A DNA stretch of 64,000 bases from Poa pratensis (taxonomy: Eukaryota > Streptophyta > Magnoliopsida > Poales > Poaceae). How positions within the stretch are numbered: position 1 is the first letter of the stretch; every line of letters begins with the position of its first letter. Under the pieces are notes generated by a model. It made no database searches. It was not told the DNA's origin and worked only from the letters and a program-made list of their open reading frames with translations. This document shows positions 22,342 to 35,340 of this stretch, in pieces. The stretch lies in contig CAMZMU010000063.1 of NCBI GenBank assembly GCA_947311845.1, positions 62,053,833-62,117,832 of the forward strand, given 5' to 3'. The translations under genes and the position numbers were made by a program.

Positions 22342-25300
22342 ATGGCATATTTGAAAATAGCAGAGGTCTAGGCGACTTGGCTAAACATTTGAATATTGCG
22401 CATCATGTGAGGGATCATAATCTGGATTTCCTGGCTATCTCCGAGACGGGTAGACGAGACTTTCCGAGCACCCTCCTAGACCGCCTTTCAGGTGGGGTGG
22501 ATTTTGCTTGGCATTCTTGTCCCCCTCGAGGGAGATCGGGTGGCATGTTACTTGGCATTAAAACTGATACCATGGAGTTGTTGGATCGTTCGGATGGTGA
22601 ATTCCATATTAAGTTTCACATCCGCAACAAATCCGACAATTTTATATGGAGTTTGGTTGCTGTGTACGGCGCTGCCCAAGAAGAGTATAAGGCCGCTTTT
22701 CTTCGAGAACTGGTTAACCTAGCTAGGGATAACCCATACCCTATTCTTATAGGAGGGGATTTCAATATGCTAAGGTACCGTTACGAGAAAAGCAAGGGTA
22801 GATTCGACGGTCATTGGCCTCACTTATTCAATGCTGTGATTGATAGCTTGTCTTTAAGAGAGGTTCATATGACGGGGAGACAATTCACTTGGGCTAATTG
22901 TCTTCCCGAGCCGACATATGAGAAGCTAGACCGTGTGCTAATGGACTCCCGTTGGGAAGATAAATATCCATTGGTGACGGTCCGTGCTTTGGAGCGTATT
23001 GAGGCTTTCTCGGATCATGCCCCCATACTTCTTTCTACAGGAACATTGAAGCCACCTGTTAAGTCTCAATTCAAATTCGAATTAGGATGGCTGCTACGGG
23101 ATGGTTTTGATGATCTGGTAAAAAGAATATGGGCACAACCGGTTGTGGGCGACAGTGCAATCCAACGTTGGAATAATAAGTTGCGCAATTTGCGTAAATT
23201 CCTTCGTGGATGGGCGAGGCACACTACCGGTATGCTTAAAAAAGAAAAAGAGCGCCTGTGTTCCATTATAGATGGGCTTGATAAACTTGCAGAAGAACGT
23301 CCCTTGTCAGCAACAGAGAGTGACCTGAAAAGGCACTCGAATGAGCAAGTGGGTCGTATGCTGCGGGAGGAAGAGCTCAAATGGTACCAACGATCTAAGG
23401 CCCAATTTATTCTGCAAGGGGATTCGAATACAAAATACTTCCATAATGTTGCTAATGGCAGACATAGGAAGAAATGTATCCATTCTCTTCATCAGGATGA
23501 GGGCTTGATCGAAGGACAGGATCAGCTCAAGGAATATATCACAAACTACTATAAAGGTTTGTTCGGGGCTCCCGAGGAAGGAAACTTTTCTCTTGATGAG
23601 TCTCGAACGAACGATATAACCCAAGTTACTCCTGAGGAAAACAACTTTCTTATTGCTCCTTTCTCTGAAGAGGAGATAAGTAAGGCGGTTTTCCAGATGG
23701 AGCACAACAAGGCGCCTGGACCGGATGGATTCCCGGCTGAGTTCTATCAGCACTTTTGGGAAACCGTTAAGTCTGACTTATTCGAGTTGTTTGGCTGTCT
23801 TCACGCCGGAGAACTGGAGCTATTTCGCCTTAACTTTGGGGAAATCGTTTTGCTGCCTAAGATTCAGAATGCCGAAAGGATACAACAGTATCGTCCTATA
23901 TGTCTTCTGAATGTTAGCTTCAAAATCTTTACTAAAGTAGCAACCATTCGGTTAAATTCCGTGGCGGATCATGTGGTAAAACCTACCCAAACTGCTTTTA
24001 TGCAAGGGAGGAATATCCTAGACGGGGTCGTTGTTCTTCACGAGACCGTACATGAGATGCATACGAAAAAACTAAATGGAGTGATATTCAAAATAGATTT
24101 TGAAAAAGCCTATGATAAGGTTAAATGGCCGTTCCTACTACAGACTCTGAGAATGAAAGGTTTCTCGGATGAGTGGTGTGCTTTGATTCAGAATTTTGTG
24201 TCCGGGGGTAGCGTGGCCATAAAAGTCAATGATGACGTTGGTCGCTACTTCCAAACAAAAAAGGGATTAAGGCAAGGTGATCCTTTATCGCCGATACTAT
24301 TTAATATAGTGGCAGATATGTTAACGATCATGATTGAGCGTGCAAAGACGGATGGCCAAATTGAAGGAGTGATTCCTCACCTTGTCGATGGGGGGCTCTC
24401 TATCCTTCAATATGCAGACGATACAATTCTCTTTATGGAACATGATCTAGATAAGGCTGCGAATCTGAAATTGATATTATCAGCATTCGAGCAATTATCG
24501 GGATTGAAAATCAATTTCCACAAGAGTGAATTGTTTTGCTTTGGTGAGGCTCAAGAAGCAGCTGCTCAGTATGCCGATATATTTGGTTGTGAGCAAGGTC
24601 AATTTCCAATAATGTATCTTGGAATTCCAATACATTACCGGAAATTAACTAATGCAGAATGGCGTCACGTCGAGGAACGTCTTCAAGCTAGGTTGTCTAG
24701 TTGGAAAGGAAAGTTGCTTTCTCTTGGTGGGAGGTTGGTTCTCATTAATTCAGTACTAACAAACATGGTACTGTATATGATATCCTTCTTCCAAATACCA
24801 AAAGGAGTCTTGCATAAATTGGATTACTTCCGATCAAGATTCTTTTGGCAAGGAGATGGTGAGAAAAAGAAATATAGATTGGCTAAATGGAATGTTGTTT
24901 GTCGGCCTAAGGATCAGGGTGGGCTGGGTATTCATGACCTTAACGTCAAGAACTCGGCCCTTCTAGGCAAATGGCTTTTTAAGCTGCTTACTGAGAATGG
25001 GATATGGCAAACACTACTTAAAAGGAAATACATTGGAACAAAGGCGGTTTCACAGGTGTACTGGAAACCTGGTGACTCCCACTTTTGGGCCGGACTGATG
25101 GCGACAAAGAAACATTTCTTTCGCTTCGGAGTATTTAATATTAAGGATGGTACGGAGATTAGATTCTGGGAGGACAAATGGTTAGGTAATACTACCCTCC
25201 GGATCAATATCCAGCCCTATACAATATTGTGCGTCATAAAGGAGACACTATTGCCACTGTCATGCAATCTTCTCCTCCGAACGTGACGTTCAGGCGAGAT

Positions 25301-26013
25301 CTCATTGGGCCAAGACTCACGTCTTGGAATTCCTTGTTGGTACGGCTGAATTCGGTACAGCTCACACAAGGGCCTGATGAGTTTCATTGGAATCTATGTG
25401 CGAATGGAAAATTCTCCGTGGATTCCATGTATAGGGCGCTAGTACATTCCGATGTGCCAGTCGATGATAATAAAAAAATATGGCAAATGAAGATTCCACT
25501 TAAAATCAAAGTATTTACGTGGTATCTTCGTAGGGGAGTCATTCTAACTAAGGATAACCTTGTTAAACGGAATTGGCATGGAAGTACGAAGTGTATGTTT
25601 TGTCCACAAGATGAGACAATAAAACACTTATTCTTCGAGTGTAGTTTCGCACGTTCTATATGGTCATCCATCCAGATAGCGTCTAACTTATATCAACCAA
25701 AGTCTGTGGCTAATGTTTTTGGCAACTGGCTACATGGGATTGATAGAAAGTACAAAAACGTTATTAGGGTGGGAGCGATAGCCGTAATATGGTCGCTGTG
25801 GCTAAGTAGAAATGACAAGGTTTTTAACGATAAGATTTTTCTCGTTTACAGGTCCTCTACAGGTGCACAAATATTCTCCGTTCGTGGTCCACCTTACAAC
25901 GGGAGGGACATCGAGGCCTCTTTACGGAGGCATGTGCACGTTTGGAAGAGGTGGCGAGGGATATTTTTACCCGTCATGGATGGTCGCTTGATCGCCGGAT
26001 CGGTGCTGCATAG
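22338..26013 (+). CDS. LINE ORF2, endonuclease-reverse transcriptase (two frameshifts)
   Basis: Polyprotein that nicks the target and copies LINE RNA. An N-terminal AP-type endonuclease shows FLAISET, GGDFNM (Asp at about residue 141) and SDHAP (225-229). The reverse transcriptase follows with KAPGPDGFP (about 458), FKIDFEKAYDKV, GLRQGDPLSP and the catalytic YADD at about 692. After it come the zf-RVT region (IPLKIKVFTWYL ... CMFC ... HLFFEC) and a C-terminal tail. One base is missing near 25200 (the frame should read LRDQYPALYN) and another near 25845 (QVLYRCTNILRSW); the true stop is then TAG at 26011-26013, for about 1,225 residues. The start ATG sits in the ATGA overlap with ORF1, consistent with termination-reinitiation. 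Confidence 0.92.
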
Positions 26014-26187
26014 GCGATCGCAGTCATCTACAGTGCTGGCGTTTTATTTTATTCTCTCATGATTGTAATACGCCTAGTGCTCTTTTACCTTTTTGTTGCC
26101 ACTTGGATTGCGGCTGTGTGCATTTTTGTGATGCAGAGGCCGGGTGTAATACTTAACTTTAAGTAATAAAGCCCTTTATCTAAAAAA

Positions 26188-26200
26188 AGAAGGCCCTACT
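26188..26200 (+). repeat. LINE target-site duplication, 3' copy
   Basis: AGAAGGCCCTACT, identical to 18419-18431, directly after the A-run. Confidence 0.95.
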
Positions 26201-27773
26201 AGCGCTAGTAAATTTAGGGAGGCTGAAAGGGCATTTAACCCCCTAAGTGAGTTATGGTGTTTGATGTTAACATAAGGATATCTAATCATTTTGCTCGATA
26301 TAATTAGATGATGTCAAAGATAAAGCAAATAGAAAGGTTAATCCCTCACGATTAAAAGAGAAAAGAGTGGGAAGCCGACCTTTTTTTGTTTCGGTTTTGT
26401 AGCTAGTTTCCTGTACTATTAATAGGGGATGCATAGAGGACTGGAATGGCGGAATTTGATCGGTAAAAAACCTCTACACTTGTCACATGTTGTTATTCTT
26501 CATTCTTGGGAAATTCAAATTTGTAGAGGGACCAAAAGGAAAAACCCTTATAAGTAGTCTATGCATTATCTCCAACAAAAACACATACATCCGCAATACA
26601 CATGCACCCAAACAACGTCTACTAGAACCTTGGTTTGCGAGTTAAAACAACTAATTTCACACAAAGTCAGTAAGGTCGAATTCACCAAAAAAGCCACAGT
26701 TATAAAAAGATGACGCATGAACTGAGAAATAGTTCCAGTGTTATGCACCATGTATCAATCATTTAATTGGATTCATTCGCAAAAAAAAAATTTAATTGGA
26801 TTCGATATGTAGCAATGTCAATGCCGAAGATTCAAATAGGTGACAAAGGCAGAGGACTTTTGGTGTGAATAAATTTACTCGGCGGATCATTCATGTCCAC
26901 AAACACTCCGGTTAAGGCTGTTTTTTTTAGCTCAGGTCAACTGTGCATCCTCTGTGTTTGTTGTGTTTCTGTATGTGTGAGGCGAGTACTTCTTACCTGA
27001 AAAAGAAGAAGAATTATTCATCTGGTTCGTTCAAAGTACTACTGTTTTCAGGGGTTTCTACGATTCAATTATTGTTTCGTGGTAAGTTTATTGGTTCCGT
27101 TGTTCACATAACCTGCATGGATAAAGAGTTTCAGATTCAGCAAGTGCTCCTGTCAGTCTAACTATCATTTTCAAATGCACCTGAGTTTAAACTGTACATT
27201 TTCGATCAGCTTGAGATTGCTTATCACCGTTATATATTGCGAGGTTGAGACAGCATGCAACACAGGTTGTTAAGACGCACTGAGACAATATTCTCAGCAA
27301 AGTAAGCGCTTGTCGAACACCAACGTATATCTGGCACCTACTTTACCGTTCAGCCGGCACTCGGTAAACTCGCCTCTGCCAGGGCAGCAGCTAGGACCAC
27401 AGGGAGTACCAGTAAAGAAAGGATCCCCAAATGTTACAAGCAAACTCGATCCCGTGGAGAACCGACGCAGTCGATCGCATCACCGCAAGGTCAACGCTCA
27501 ACTTGGCGACTCGCTTACCTATCGCACCTGTTCGCCTATCATGTTATCAGAGTCTAATTTATATAAACGGATTCGCCTGCGAGAATAGACTAATTTATCT
27601 CTGCTCTTTCAGGAAATAGCTGACCGAATGGCGGCATCTCTCCAGGTCGTATCAATCTGTACATAAAATTCAGAGTAAGATACTCATATCTGTCGCATCT
27701 GCCGTCGCCAAATTCGACTTTTCATGTTCGTTGGTAGCTTGCATGTTCTGCTCTGATGTTTATTTATCTACTA
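26201..27773. other. Intergenic
   Basis: No gene recognised. Composition is typical intergenic sequence. Confidence 0.45.
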
Positions 27774-27896
27774 CTCCCTCCGTTTCAAATTAATTGACTT
27801 TTATTTGTCCACATATGGATGTATCTAGACATGTTATAAGTATAGATACGTCCACATTTGGACAAATGAAAGTAAATTAATTTGAAACGGAGGGAG
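27774..27896 (+). mobile_element. Stowaway MITE, intact
   Basis: A 123-base element with near-perfect terminal inverted repeats starting CTCCCTCCGTTTCAAATTAA, flanked by TA duplications (27772-27773 and 27897-27898). The two arms can fold along most of their length. Confidence 0.95.
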
Positions 27897-28369
27897 TATA
27901 TACTTGGTTTCTGTCTTCGAACCTTGGTGTGTTGTTTATGATTTAATTGTGTGACCAAAGCGTATGTGCCAAGAGACGGCTGACTTCGGATTAGTTTAGC
28001 CGTCTTCAGCTTCGCAACGCGACAGCATCTTGCAAGTTAGTGCGCTACCTGCCGCTGGTTAGATTGCAGTATCCCTTCCAGTTGGCCTGCTCATCCATTC
28101 GCTGCAGCTTTAATTACATAAGATTAGTGTGCCATGTGAACTGCGAGTTATTATTGCTGCTCTATACCGGTCAGCCATTCCTGCGAATCAGACGCCCTAA
28201 ATGCCTTTGACATGTGGCCGCATTGGATCCTGAACTTAATCCCTGGGAACACCTCTTGTTGGCTCTAATTTGGTTGTCTGATTCTTGTTTAACCTCACAG
28301 GTAAGTGTTGCGAGAGCAGCCGAATGCATTTGACACTACTCTCTCCAGCGCCAGTTCCAGTAACTATCT

Positions 28370-29428
28370 ACGATCGTCCTATCAACTGATCATTTGCAAC
28401 TTGGGCGCTCGACTTTGCCAAGAGTTGAATACTTCCCGTGTGTGCTGTTGCTGTTAAGTGTGCAAGTGAGAAATGAGGTCATGTTAACGAGAAGTCAACA
28501 CGCTTTTCTTGTGTGCAAAACACACGGCATATACAGTTCAGAGAAAAATATGGCCGAATGGCCCTAAAATTCTTCTAGGGATGATCCGTTGGGATTCTTG
28601 GGAACGTAGTATATACGAGATGCACTTGGTATCCAGATACCAAGGTAGCTATAGAATCACGTTCAAGGTGGTTAGGCCGGAAGGAAAGATGCAACTGGTC
28701 GATTATCCAAGAAGAGTATCTGTAATTCCTGTCAGACACTACCAGATACAGTTCATTTGGCCAAAGCTGTTGAATAGGTTCAAGGGCTAGCTGATTGATC
28801 GAGTTAAACAACACGATTTGTCGCTCTCGGCCTACTCGCAAGGCTTCCTGCTTTGAGGCATGGCAGTTTATTGGAGATACCAATTTGGATTCAGTTAAGA
28901 GGGACATAATCCATAGTATATAAGATGCAAAGTCAGACCGATAGATGTGTAGCTGGTCTGACGTTGTCATGTCCATTCGATTACATTTTTGAAAGAAGGA
29001 AGTGTTTCCTTCGCACTGATTTTCTATTCGTTTATCCAATACAATGTCTTTCTTAGTTAAAAACCAAATACTCCCTCCGATCCAGAAAATGTGTCGATAG
29101 AAATGAACCAATCAGTACAATTTCTATGTATAGCTCCCGACACTTTTTTAGGATCGTAGATAGTATCGTTTTAATATGAGCCTAAATAGCACGGCAGCAC
29201 AATGGTTTTTACCGGTTCCATGATCCCAAAATGGTAAATATAACAGAAGAAGTAGACGAAGTTTATAAATTTACGTCTAAAAGCAGTCCATGGGGATACA
29301 TTTACTATCCGATGATTAAAGAAAATGATGAGATAAAATAAATGATGAGATGTGTTACTGTCATGATGCCGTCAGTTATACTGTCGAACAGAACCTTCAG
29401 AAAGCAGCAGTCCATCTCTATTTGGCAT
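28370..29428 (+). repeat. Diverged segmental repeat, copy 1
   Basis: About 1 kb that aligns in the same order and orientation with 43990-45023. Shared landmarks are CGATCGTCCTATC near the start, AAAACACACGGC, TTCTTCTA followed by GATCCG, TGTCATGTCCATT, and TCGAACAGAACCTTCAGAAA near the end. Copy 1 carries a Stowaway-like insertion at 29071-29163. It has no recognisable coding. It lies downstream of the WAT1-related gene. Confidence 0.75.
29071..29163 (+). mobile_element. Stowaway-like MITE, diverged right end
   Basis: The left end CTCCCTCCGATCCAG and the right end GGATCGTAGATAG are imperfect inverted copies, flanked by TA at 29069-29070 and 29164-29165. Confidence 0.65.
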
Positions 29429-30806
29429 CCGCGATCGGCCGCCGAATCAGCGGCCGTAGGTGACAGGGATCCGCATTGATTCCTACGAGGCATACATGTG
29501 GAAAACCCCGGTTTATCATTAAAGCCGAGCTAACACCAAGTTTTCTTCCTCAGTCGATGTCGTGCTGTTGGTTACGCTGCGAGCTGGAGTACCCCTGCAG
29601 CTTCAGCAGACAGCAGTTGACCTTTTCGGAGGTGAAAACAATGGTTTTCGGGAGTCCAGACTGAAACGTGCCGCGGGTTTAAGGCTGATGTTTACTGTAC
29701 TTATGTTGGTCAGAGAGGCAGACGTTAGTGTTCAGACTTTAGAAAGGTTATCGCAGCCGAGGCTCGATTTATTGATCAAGACCAGTCTCGGACGGTGACG
29801 GCGGGATAAACTGTCAGAGTTTACGTCGACGTCATGTTTTGTTCTGAAGCTGTACCATAGCACATTAGCACTTGAGTTGAACAAACTTTTTGTTCACAAA
29901 ATTCGTTCTTATATGTCAAAATAGATATTCGCAGAAATTTAAAATATGTTTTTTTCTTTGACTTGAAATTTAAAATATGTTAATATTGCACCTAAAGTGG
30001 AAAATGATCATCTTCCCGTAAAAGAAAAATATTCATGTGTTAGTTTAGCATGTATATGTTTCGTCCTCTGATGTTTCTTTACCTACTACTAATATGTCCG
30101 TGCTACATTATGGAACCAAAAAATGATGCGAAACATAGTTTAGTTATATGCAGCAAGCTAATAACTTAAAGACACATATATTTCTCTGAATTAAAAAGTA
30201 GCATGTGAAGGAAAATCCTTTTATACACAAGAAAGAAGCAATTGATTTATGGATACTAATCGCGATAACTGAAAGCTAACAAATATTAGGAGGCAATAGA
30301 TGTCTGAGGATGTAGGGGCTAATCTTTGTTCACAACTATTAGGGGAGGATTACGGAATTTGAGAAAACTTTCATGCATCGCATATTGAAAGTATCTCATC
30401 CGTGCTCGTGCTTTTTGGTCCACGCCGAACATAGAAAGAAAATGATCTGTTGACTGGTGTCCAGGCATGTCACCCAGTGTCCTTCATTTTTAGCAGAGTG
30501 TCACACAATTTGAATGCATAAAGTAAATAATTTCCTGCTGGTGTCCTGTGCAGCATGGAAGGCGTAGGTGGCATGTCCCTGTTTTACAATACTAGCCAGC
30601 TTCCACAAAAACAGTTAATTCAGAATAATCTGCTACATGGAAGAAATATGGCACGGGGGGTACCGGGCATGATTGATGGTTGACAAAGATGCCCCGTACT
30701 ACATTATCTCAAAAGGAGAATCTGCATAATGCATATATATATATATATATAAAGAGAGAGAAATATAAGTAGCGAACGCTTGGTCCCAGGTACAATGTGT
30801 TTATAT
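29429..30806. other. Intergenic; 3' flank of the WAT1-related gene
   Basis: No separate gene seen. An (AT)n stretch lies at 30733-30750, followed by GAGAGAG. Confidence 0.5.
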
Positions 30807-32501
30807 CTAACTAGCTCGCTCGCTGGCTTCCACGCGAATTTGCACCTCGTTATTCCCAACCTGAAGACCATCGACGCCATTACCCGCAGCTACGCTGGAC
30901 TTGCTCTGATCTCTGTTGGCCGCAGCCCTCATTTGATCTTTTGTCTCCTTCCCTTTCCCCCAGAGGAAGGCGTACAACCCTACGATGATCAGAATCGCTC
31001 CTAGCAAGCTGGAAACAAGGTATGTCAGTAACAATACTATCAGCAGTTTGTCGGATTTGTAACAGTAAAATGGACTGAATACGACCATCCCTAGTCTGAA
31101 GATTACAGACAGAAAATCCAATCTCACCTTCCCACAAACATATCTGTGCCAAGCAGCACGGAGTCGAGGATATTGGTGATTATCAGTGACAGCGAGTTGA
31201 ACATGGAAGGGTAGGTGGGCCCGCGACGAGCAACAGCCCACGAGATCAAGCAGAAGGTGATTCCCGTGTTGAACACACCCTGGGTAACACATGTGCCGGT
31301 AAAGTCTTGATGAGCTTAGGAATGGTTACATATGTAACTGCTACTGGCTTGTGACTTACCGAGTAGACAACGGTGAGCAGCTGCAGGTTCCAGTTGATCG
31401 CCCAAGCCGATGCATCCCTGTCCAGAATTACCCCGATCACCACAGCCTGCACGGTCCCTGAAACGCACGCTAGCATTGTCGAGAAGTACTTGGACGGAAA
31501 CTCCTTGGATACTCGTACCTGAGTGCAGTTTAGTAAGTTCGAATTGCCAGTTTAGCGGAACTCGTGGTGAGGTTCAACTGTGCTATTAATGCTGCAACAC
31601 GAATCAAGAAACTTGCTAGTATATGCTATAGGTTACAGTTACCTGTATGATGAACCAGAAGGCGTAGCTGAGGCAGCTGCCGATTAGGAACAGTGTGCCG
31701 ATGAGCATTTTGTGGTGGTCAGGGACGGAGGAGACCGCACCGGCCGCCTGCAGCTGCGGTTTCAGCAGGTGGGTAGGCCATAGATGCAGCATCTTGCCTT
31801 TGTACAGGCTGATCACCATTGTTCCTCCCACGCAAATCGCGGTGCCGACAACCTTCATCTTGCCCGGGCATGTCGCTATCTTCAGCTTTTCCACTCTGAT
31901 GAAATTTGTGGACCAGCATTTTCAGACTGTCAGATCAATGCAAGGAGTTCGTATTACAACATGCATGGCCTAGTGTTCATTTAGGTCAGTGGTCAGTACA
32001 TATGTGTATGCGATTGCTACCACATTAGGTTCATCATTCATGATAGCTTTATGCATGCACCTGTTCTGTAAATAACTACTTGATCCATTATGAAACAGGA
32101 TAAGGCAATGCAGAATAATAATACCAACTATTGGTGGCATACCGGAGTATTATAGCAATGATAAAAGTGAAAACAGGGATCAAATTAAGGAAATTGACAG
32201 AGTAGCCCGCATTGGTGGCACGCAGACCGTAGAAGTGCAGTCCCATTGCCAGCACAATTCTGATATCAAATCACCACAGGAAATCAGAATTTTTTTCAAA
32301 GAACAATCTATACATGGTTGTGCAAAGTATGGATGTACTGACCCAAACAAAGCGTTAATGGTGATCCAGCCCCATACCTTGAGGTTCACCTTTTTCACCA
32401 TCTCCCTGCACTCATGGGTCATGGTAAGTGTATCCCAAAATTCAGTATGTCAACAGTTCTTGATTGTTACAAAGATATGGTTATTAAAAATTATATATAC
32501 C

Positions 32502-32549
<48 letters not shown>

Positions 32550-33626
32550 TGTATGTATGTATGTATGCATGATTCGAGCAAGTTTCATGTAAGTGTAAAT
32601 TTGAAGAATTTGTGCTGTGACACCACGTTACTTTCCACAGAGACCTGTTAATCGTCACCATGGAATGGAAGTAAGGATGAAACAGAATGAGACTGATGCC
32701 AACAAGAAAGTTCTATCTAATTCATACTATTTCATGTATGTGTGATAAATCAACAGCAATGTTTCCTTTCCAAATTGGTATACAGTTATACATCAATAAC
32801 AAGGCTGACTGATACATCAGACGTACATATATAGAATGGAAAACACTGTTTCTCATGTTTGTCTACCACATGACTAACTAAAACCCAGAGACCGAGAAAT
32901 TGATTCCGTGTTGACACACATATCTAGCATTCCTTTTTGAGTTTGTTGACATGATATATGAACTGTTTTTTTCTATTTATTATCCTTGGAAAGTAAGCAA
33001 GAGTTCTGCCAATTTGAAAGAACAAAACTAGTACAAAGTGTTCGCACATCCGTCATTACAAATCTACAAGAGTAATGTAATATATATAAATAAAATTAAT
33101 CTTTTATTATATTTATTTATTGTGTCTGCGTTTTGAGTGTATTCAAATGGCGGGATTTTGGTCGTCAGATAGACTTTTTTTCTGCATCAGACTTACTATT
33201 TAAAAATAAGTATGTTTAGAAGTGCGGCCGGTGATATGAAACTTGAGAGTTTTTTTGAAGTTTAAACTCCAAGGCAACTAGATGATACTATACTTGAATT
33301 AGCATATCATGATATAAAATTACTCGAAGTCCAGCCGCACAGATAAAAAACGTACAGAAAAAACAGAGGAAGTACCTAGCTAAGGTAGTGGACCATAGTA
33401 TGTACCTCTCGAAGTAGAATGCGAAGGGGGCAACTGTAATGGAGCCAATGAGATTGCGGTAAGCGAGGAGGACAAAAGGCGCCATGCCGACATTGAAGGC
33501 GAGCTTGGACAGGAGGAGGGCACCCATGGTGAAGGCCTGCACCAGCACCATGCTCGCAGGGAGCAGCAGCTCCTCCGCCAGCAACAGCTTCTTCTTCTTC
33601 TCCGAACCGGCGACATTCATCGACAT
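30807..33626 (-). CDS. WAT1-related protein (plant drug/metabolite transporter, EamA), seven exons
   Basis: Multi-pass membrane transporter of the plant DMT/UMAMIT (nodulin MtN21-like) family, whose members move amino acids, auxin or other metabolites. Seven exons join with matching phases and GT-AG sites: 33626-33406, 32405-32343, 32259-32143, 31895-31643, 31518-31360, 31279-31128 and 31008-30807, giving 388 residues, the usual family length. Landmarks: GALLLSKLAFNVGMAPFVLLAYRN in the first membrane pair, GYSVNFLNLIPVFTFIIAI ending the first EamA repeat, FWFIIQ, GTVQAVVIGV and SWAVARRGPTYPSMFNSLSL in the second repeat, then a hydrophilic tail ending RVEASERAS. The start ATG is at 33624-33626 (MSMNVAGSEKKKK); a second ATG lies two codons on. 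No frame errors. The substrate cannot be told from sequence. Confidence 0.92.
32500..32570 (+). repeat. Compound microsatellite (TA)n(TATG)n in an intron
   Basis: An AT dinucleotide run passes into about eleven TATG units. It lies between the first and second exons of the WAT1-related gene and is a likely length-polymorphic marker. Confidence 0.95.
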
Positions 33627-35340
33627 GTTGATGTTCTCCCACAACTCTATCAAACGATCCAAAGCTATGATGACGTTGTGCACAGCAGCAGGAGAGCACA
33701 ATGGTCACTGATCGATGATAATAAAATGCAGTATCGAATCGATTGCAGTAATACTAGCTATAGCTAGCCGGACAAATAGGGGTGTACATATAAACATGGC
33801 AAACATCCTGGGATCATGGTTTGTACGACATGTTTGGTGTCACATAGAAGCAGGAAAGAAATAAAAGCTAGCTATGCTGGCTTGACGTGCTGACATATAC
33901 CTGCTTGATGGTCTCGGGCTGCTGAGGACTGCAATACACACACATGCGTAGTAGGTCAAACCCTGTATAATATGTATGCCGTATGTGCAGCTAGTCTTGT
34001 TGATCCGATGAGGCTAAGTTAACGAGCGGGGTTTTGAAGGTCGTCATTATTTACTTTTATGTAAACTCGCCATCCTTTCCAAATATTAAGGTTATGCTTG
34101 GTCATCACCAAATTTTCCCATGTCAGAACGATTGGGTTCTCACTTGGTTTGCCACTGGATTATTGGAAACACTATAAGTGTGAGTTTACTTCAAAGACTT
34201 ACGGAAATTCTGCTAAGCTGGTCATGAGGTTAAAGAAATACCATTTTCCTTGAAATATGTCTCATCCCTAATGCATGTTGCTACCTACCTCAGCAGGCAA
34301 GATTGATGAAGATTTTTAGTTTGCTTAAAAAATGAAAAAAAACAATTATATCAGATCAAACCTATCTTGTATGTAATGTTGTAATAAATAGATTAATGCA
34401 TAGAATTTCTCTCTAAAACAGAAGAATGTGTGGGTGGATGTCATTCATGCGTATTTAACTATTTATTTATTTTAGAATGGAGGAGCCAGGGCTCCCAATT
34501 TTCATTACTGAAAACTGATAATACAAATGTTTCGCATACGTATTTAACTATTTATAACCTTCCAAATAAGAATGTGAGGGTGGATGTCTTTCATGTATTT
34601 CTCTCTAAAACAAAAGACAGAAATCGAGCTACTTGACTAGATATAGCAATGTAGGCGTAAGCTTTTGCATCACAAACCAATGGCCGATCCATTAATTTGG
34701 TCCTAGGTAGCAACATATATTTTCTCATGTTTTTGGTGTGGTTGCCTCCCTTTCACATACCTAATTCGTGTCTCCATCCCAGCTGCCATACAGACTTTGA
34801 AGAGTATGGTTCCCTACGCTTGCAGTTAGCAACTGATTTGATGAGGCATAGCGCCAAGCATGCTTTTGTTCCCTATGCAAACAAGACACAGTGCACCACA
34901 CAAACGGGGAAAGATGTTTGGCCGGCCAACAGGAGCCGTCTCAGGAAGCCCAATTCCGTCTCAGGAATTAGTACTGGAAAAGGGTTCCGCCCGCCATTGT
35001 TGCTCCCTGACCCTCTCCTCGTGGAAAGGCAGTGGTGAATCTAGGATTTTGCATTAGGGTGGGCCGGGGCAACTAGACATAAAAAAATTTGCAACACCAT
35101 AATATAGCATGTACGCATTATTTCTGGTCTTCTTCATGTTCTAAAGAGTTGTACAATGCAAAATTATACTATATCAGCTTGCCGAAATTTTCAATTATGC
35201 AGAATCAACTACAAGGATCACTAATGAATCAATGTCACAATTTTGCTATCAACAAGCTAATCAAATTTGCAAAGAGGTGGAATTAAAGAGAAAGACTACC
35301 AGCTGATGAGAGGGATCGTCAATGAAATCGATCGTCTAGA
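33627..35340. other. Intergenic; 5' flank of the WAT1-related gene
   Basis: No gene seen. A short phrase (CGTATTTAACTATTTAT) is repeated near 34450 and 34540. Confidence 0.45.

Larger units (their letters stand above)
18432..26187 (+). mobile_element. Full-length L1-type LINE retrotransposon
   Basis: A 7.76 kb insertion with a perfect 13-base target duplication. It has a GC-rich 5' UTR (with the phrase CGCCTTCCTCCTCCGCGAC twice), a gag-like ORF1, an ORF2 with AP endonuclease, reverse transcriptase and zf-RVT domains, a 3' UTR with an AATAAA signal (26165-26170) and a short A-run. ORF1 ends and ORF2 begins in an overlapping ATGA at 22338-22341. The perfect duplication and near-complete frames mark a recent insertion. 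Three single missing bases break the frames (one in ORF1, two in ORF2). Confidence 0.95.

Noticed and set aside
32235..32651. Plus-strand open frame ending in a Tyr/Ile/Met/Cys/Val run
   Set aside because: It translates the TA/TATG microsatellite inside an intron of the WAT1-related gene.
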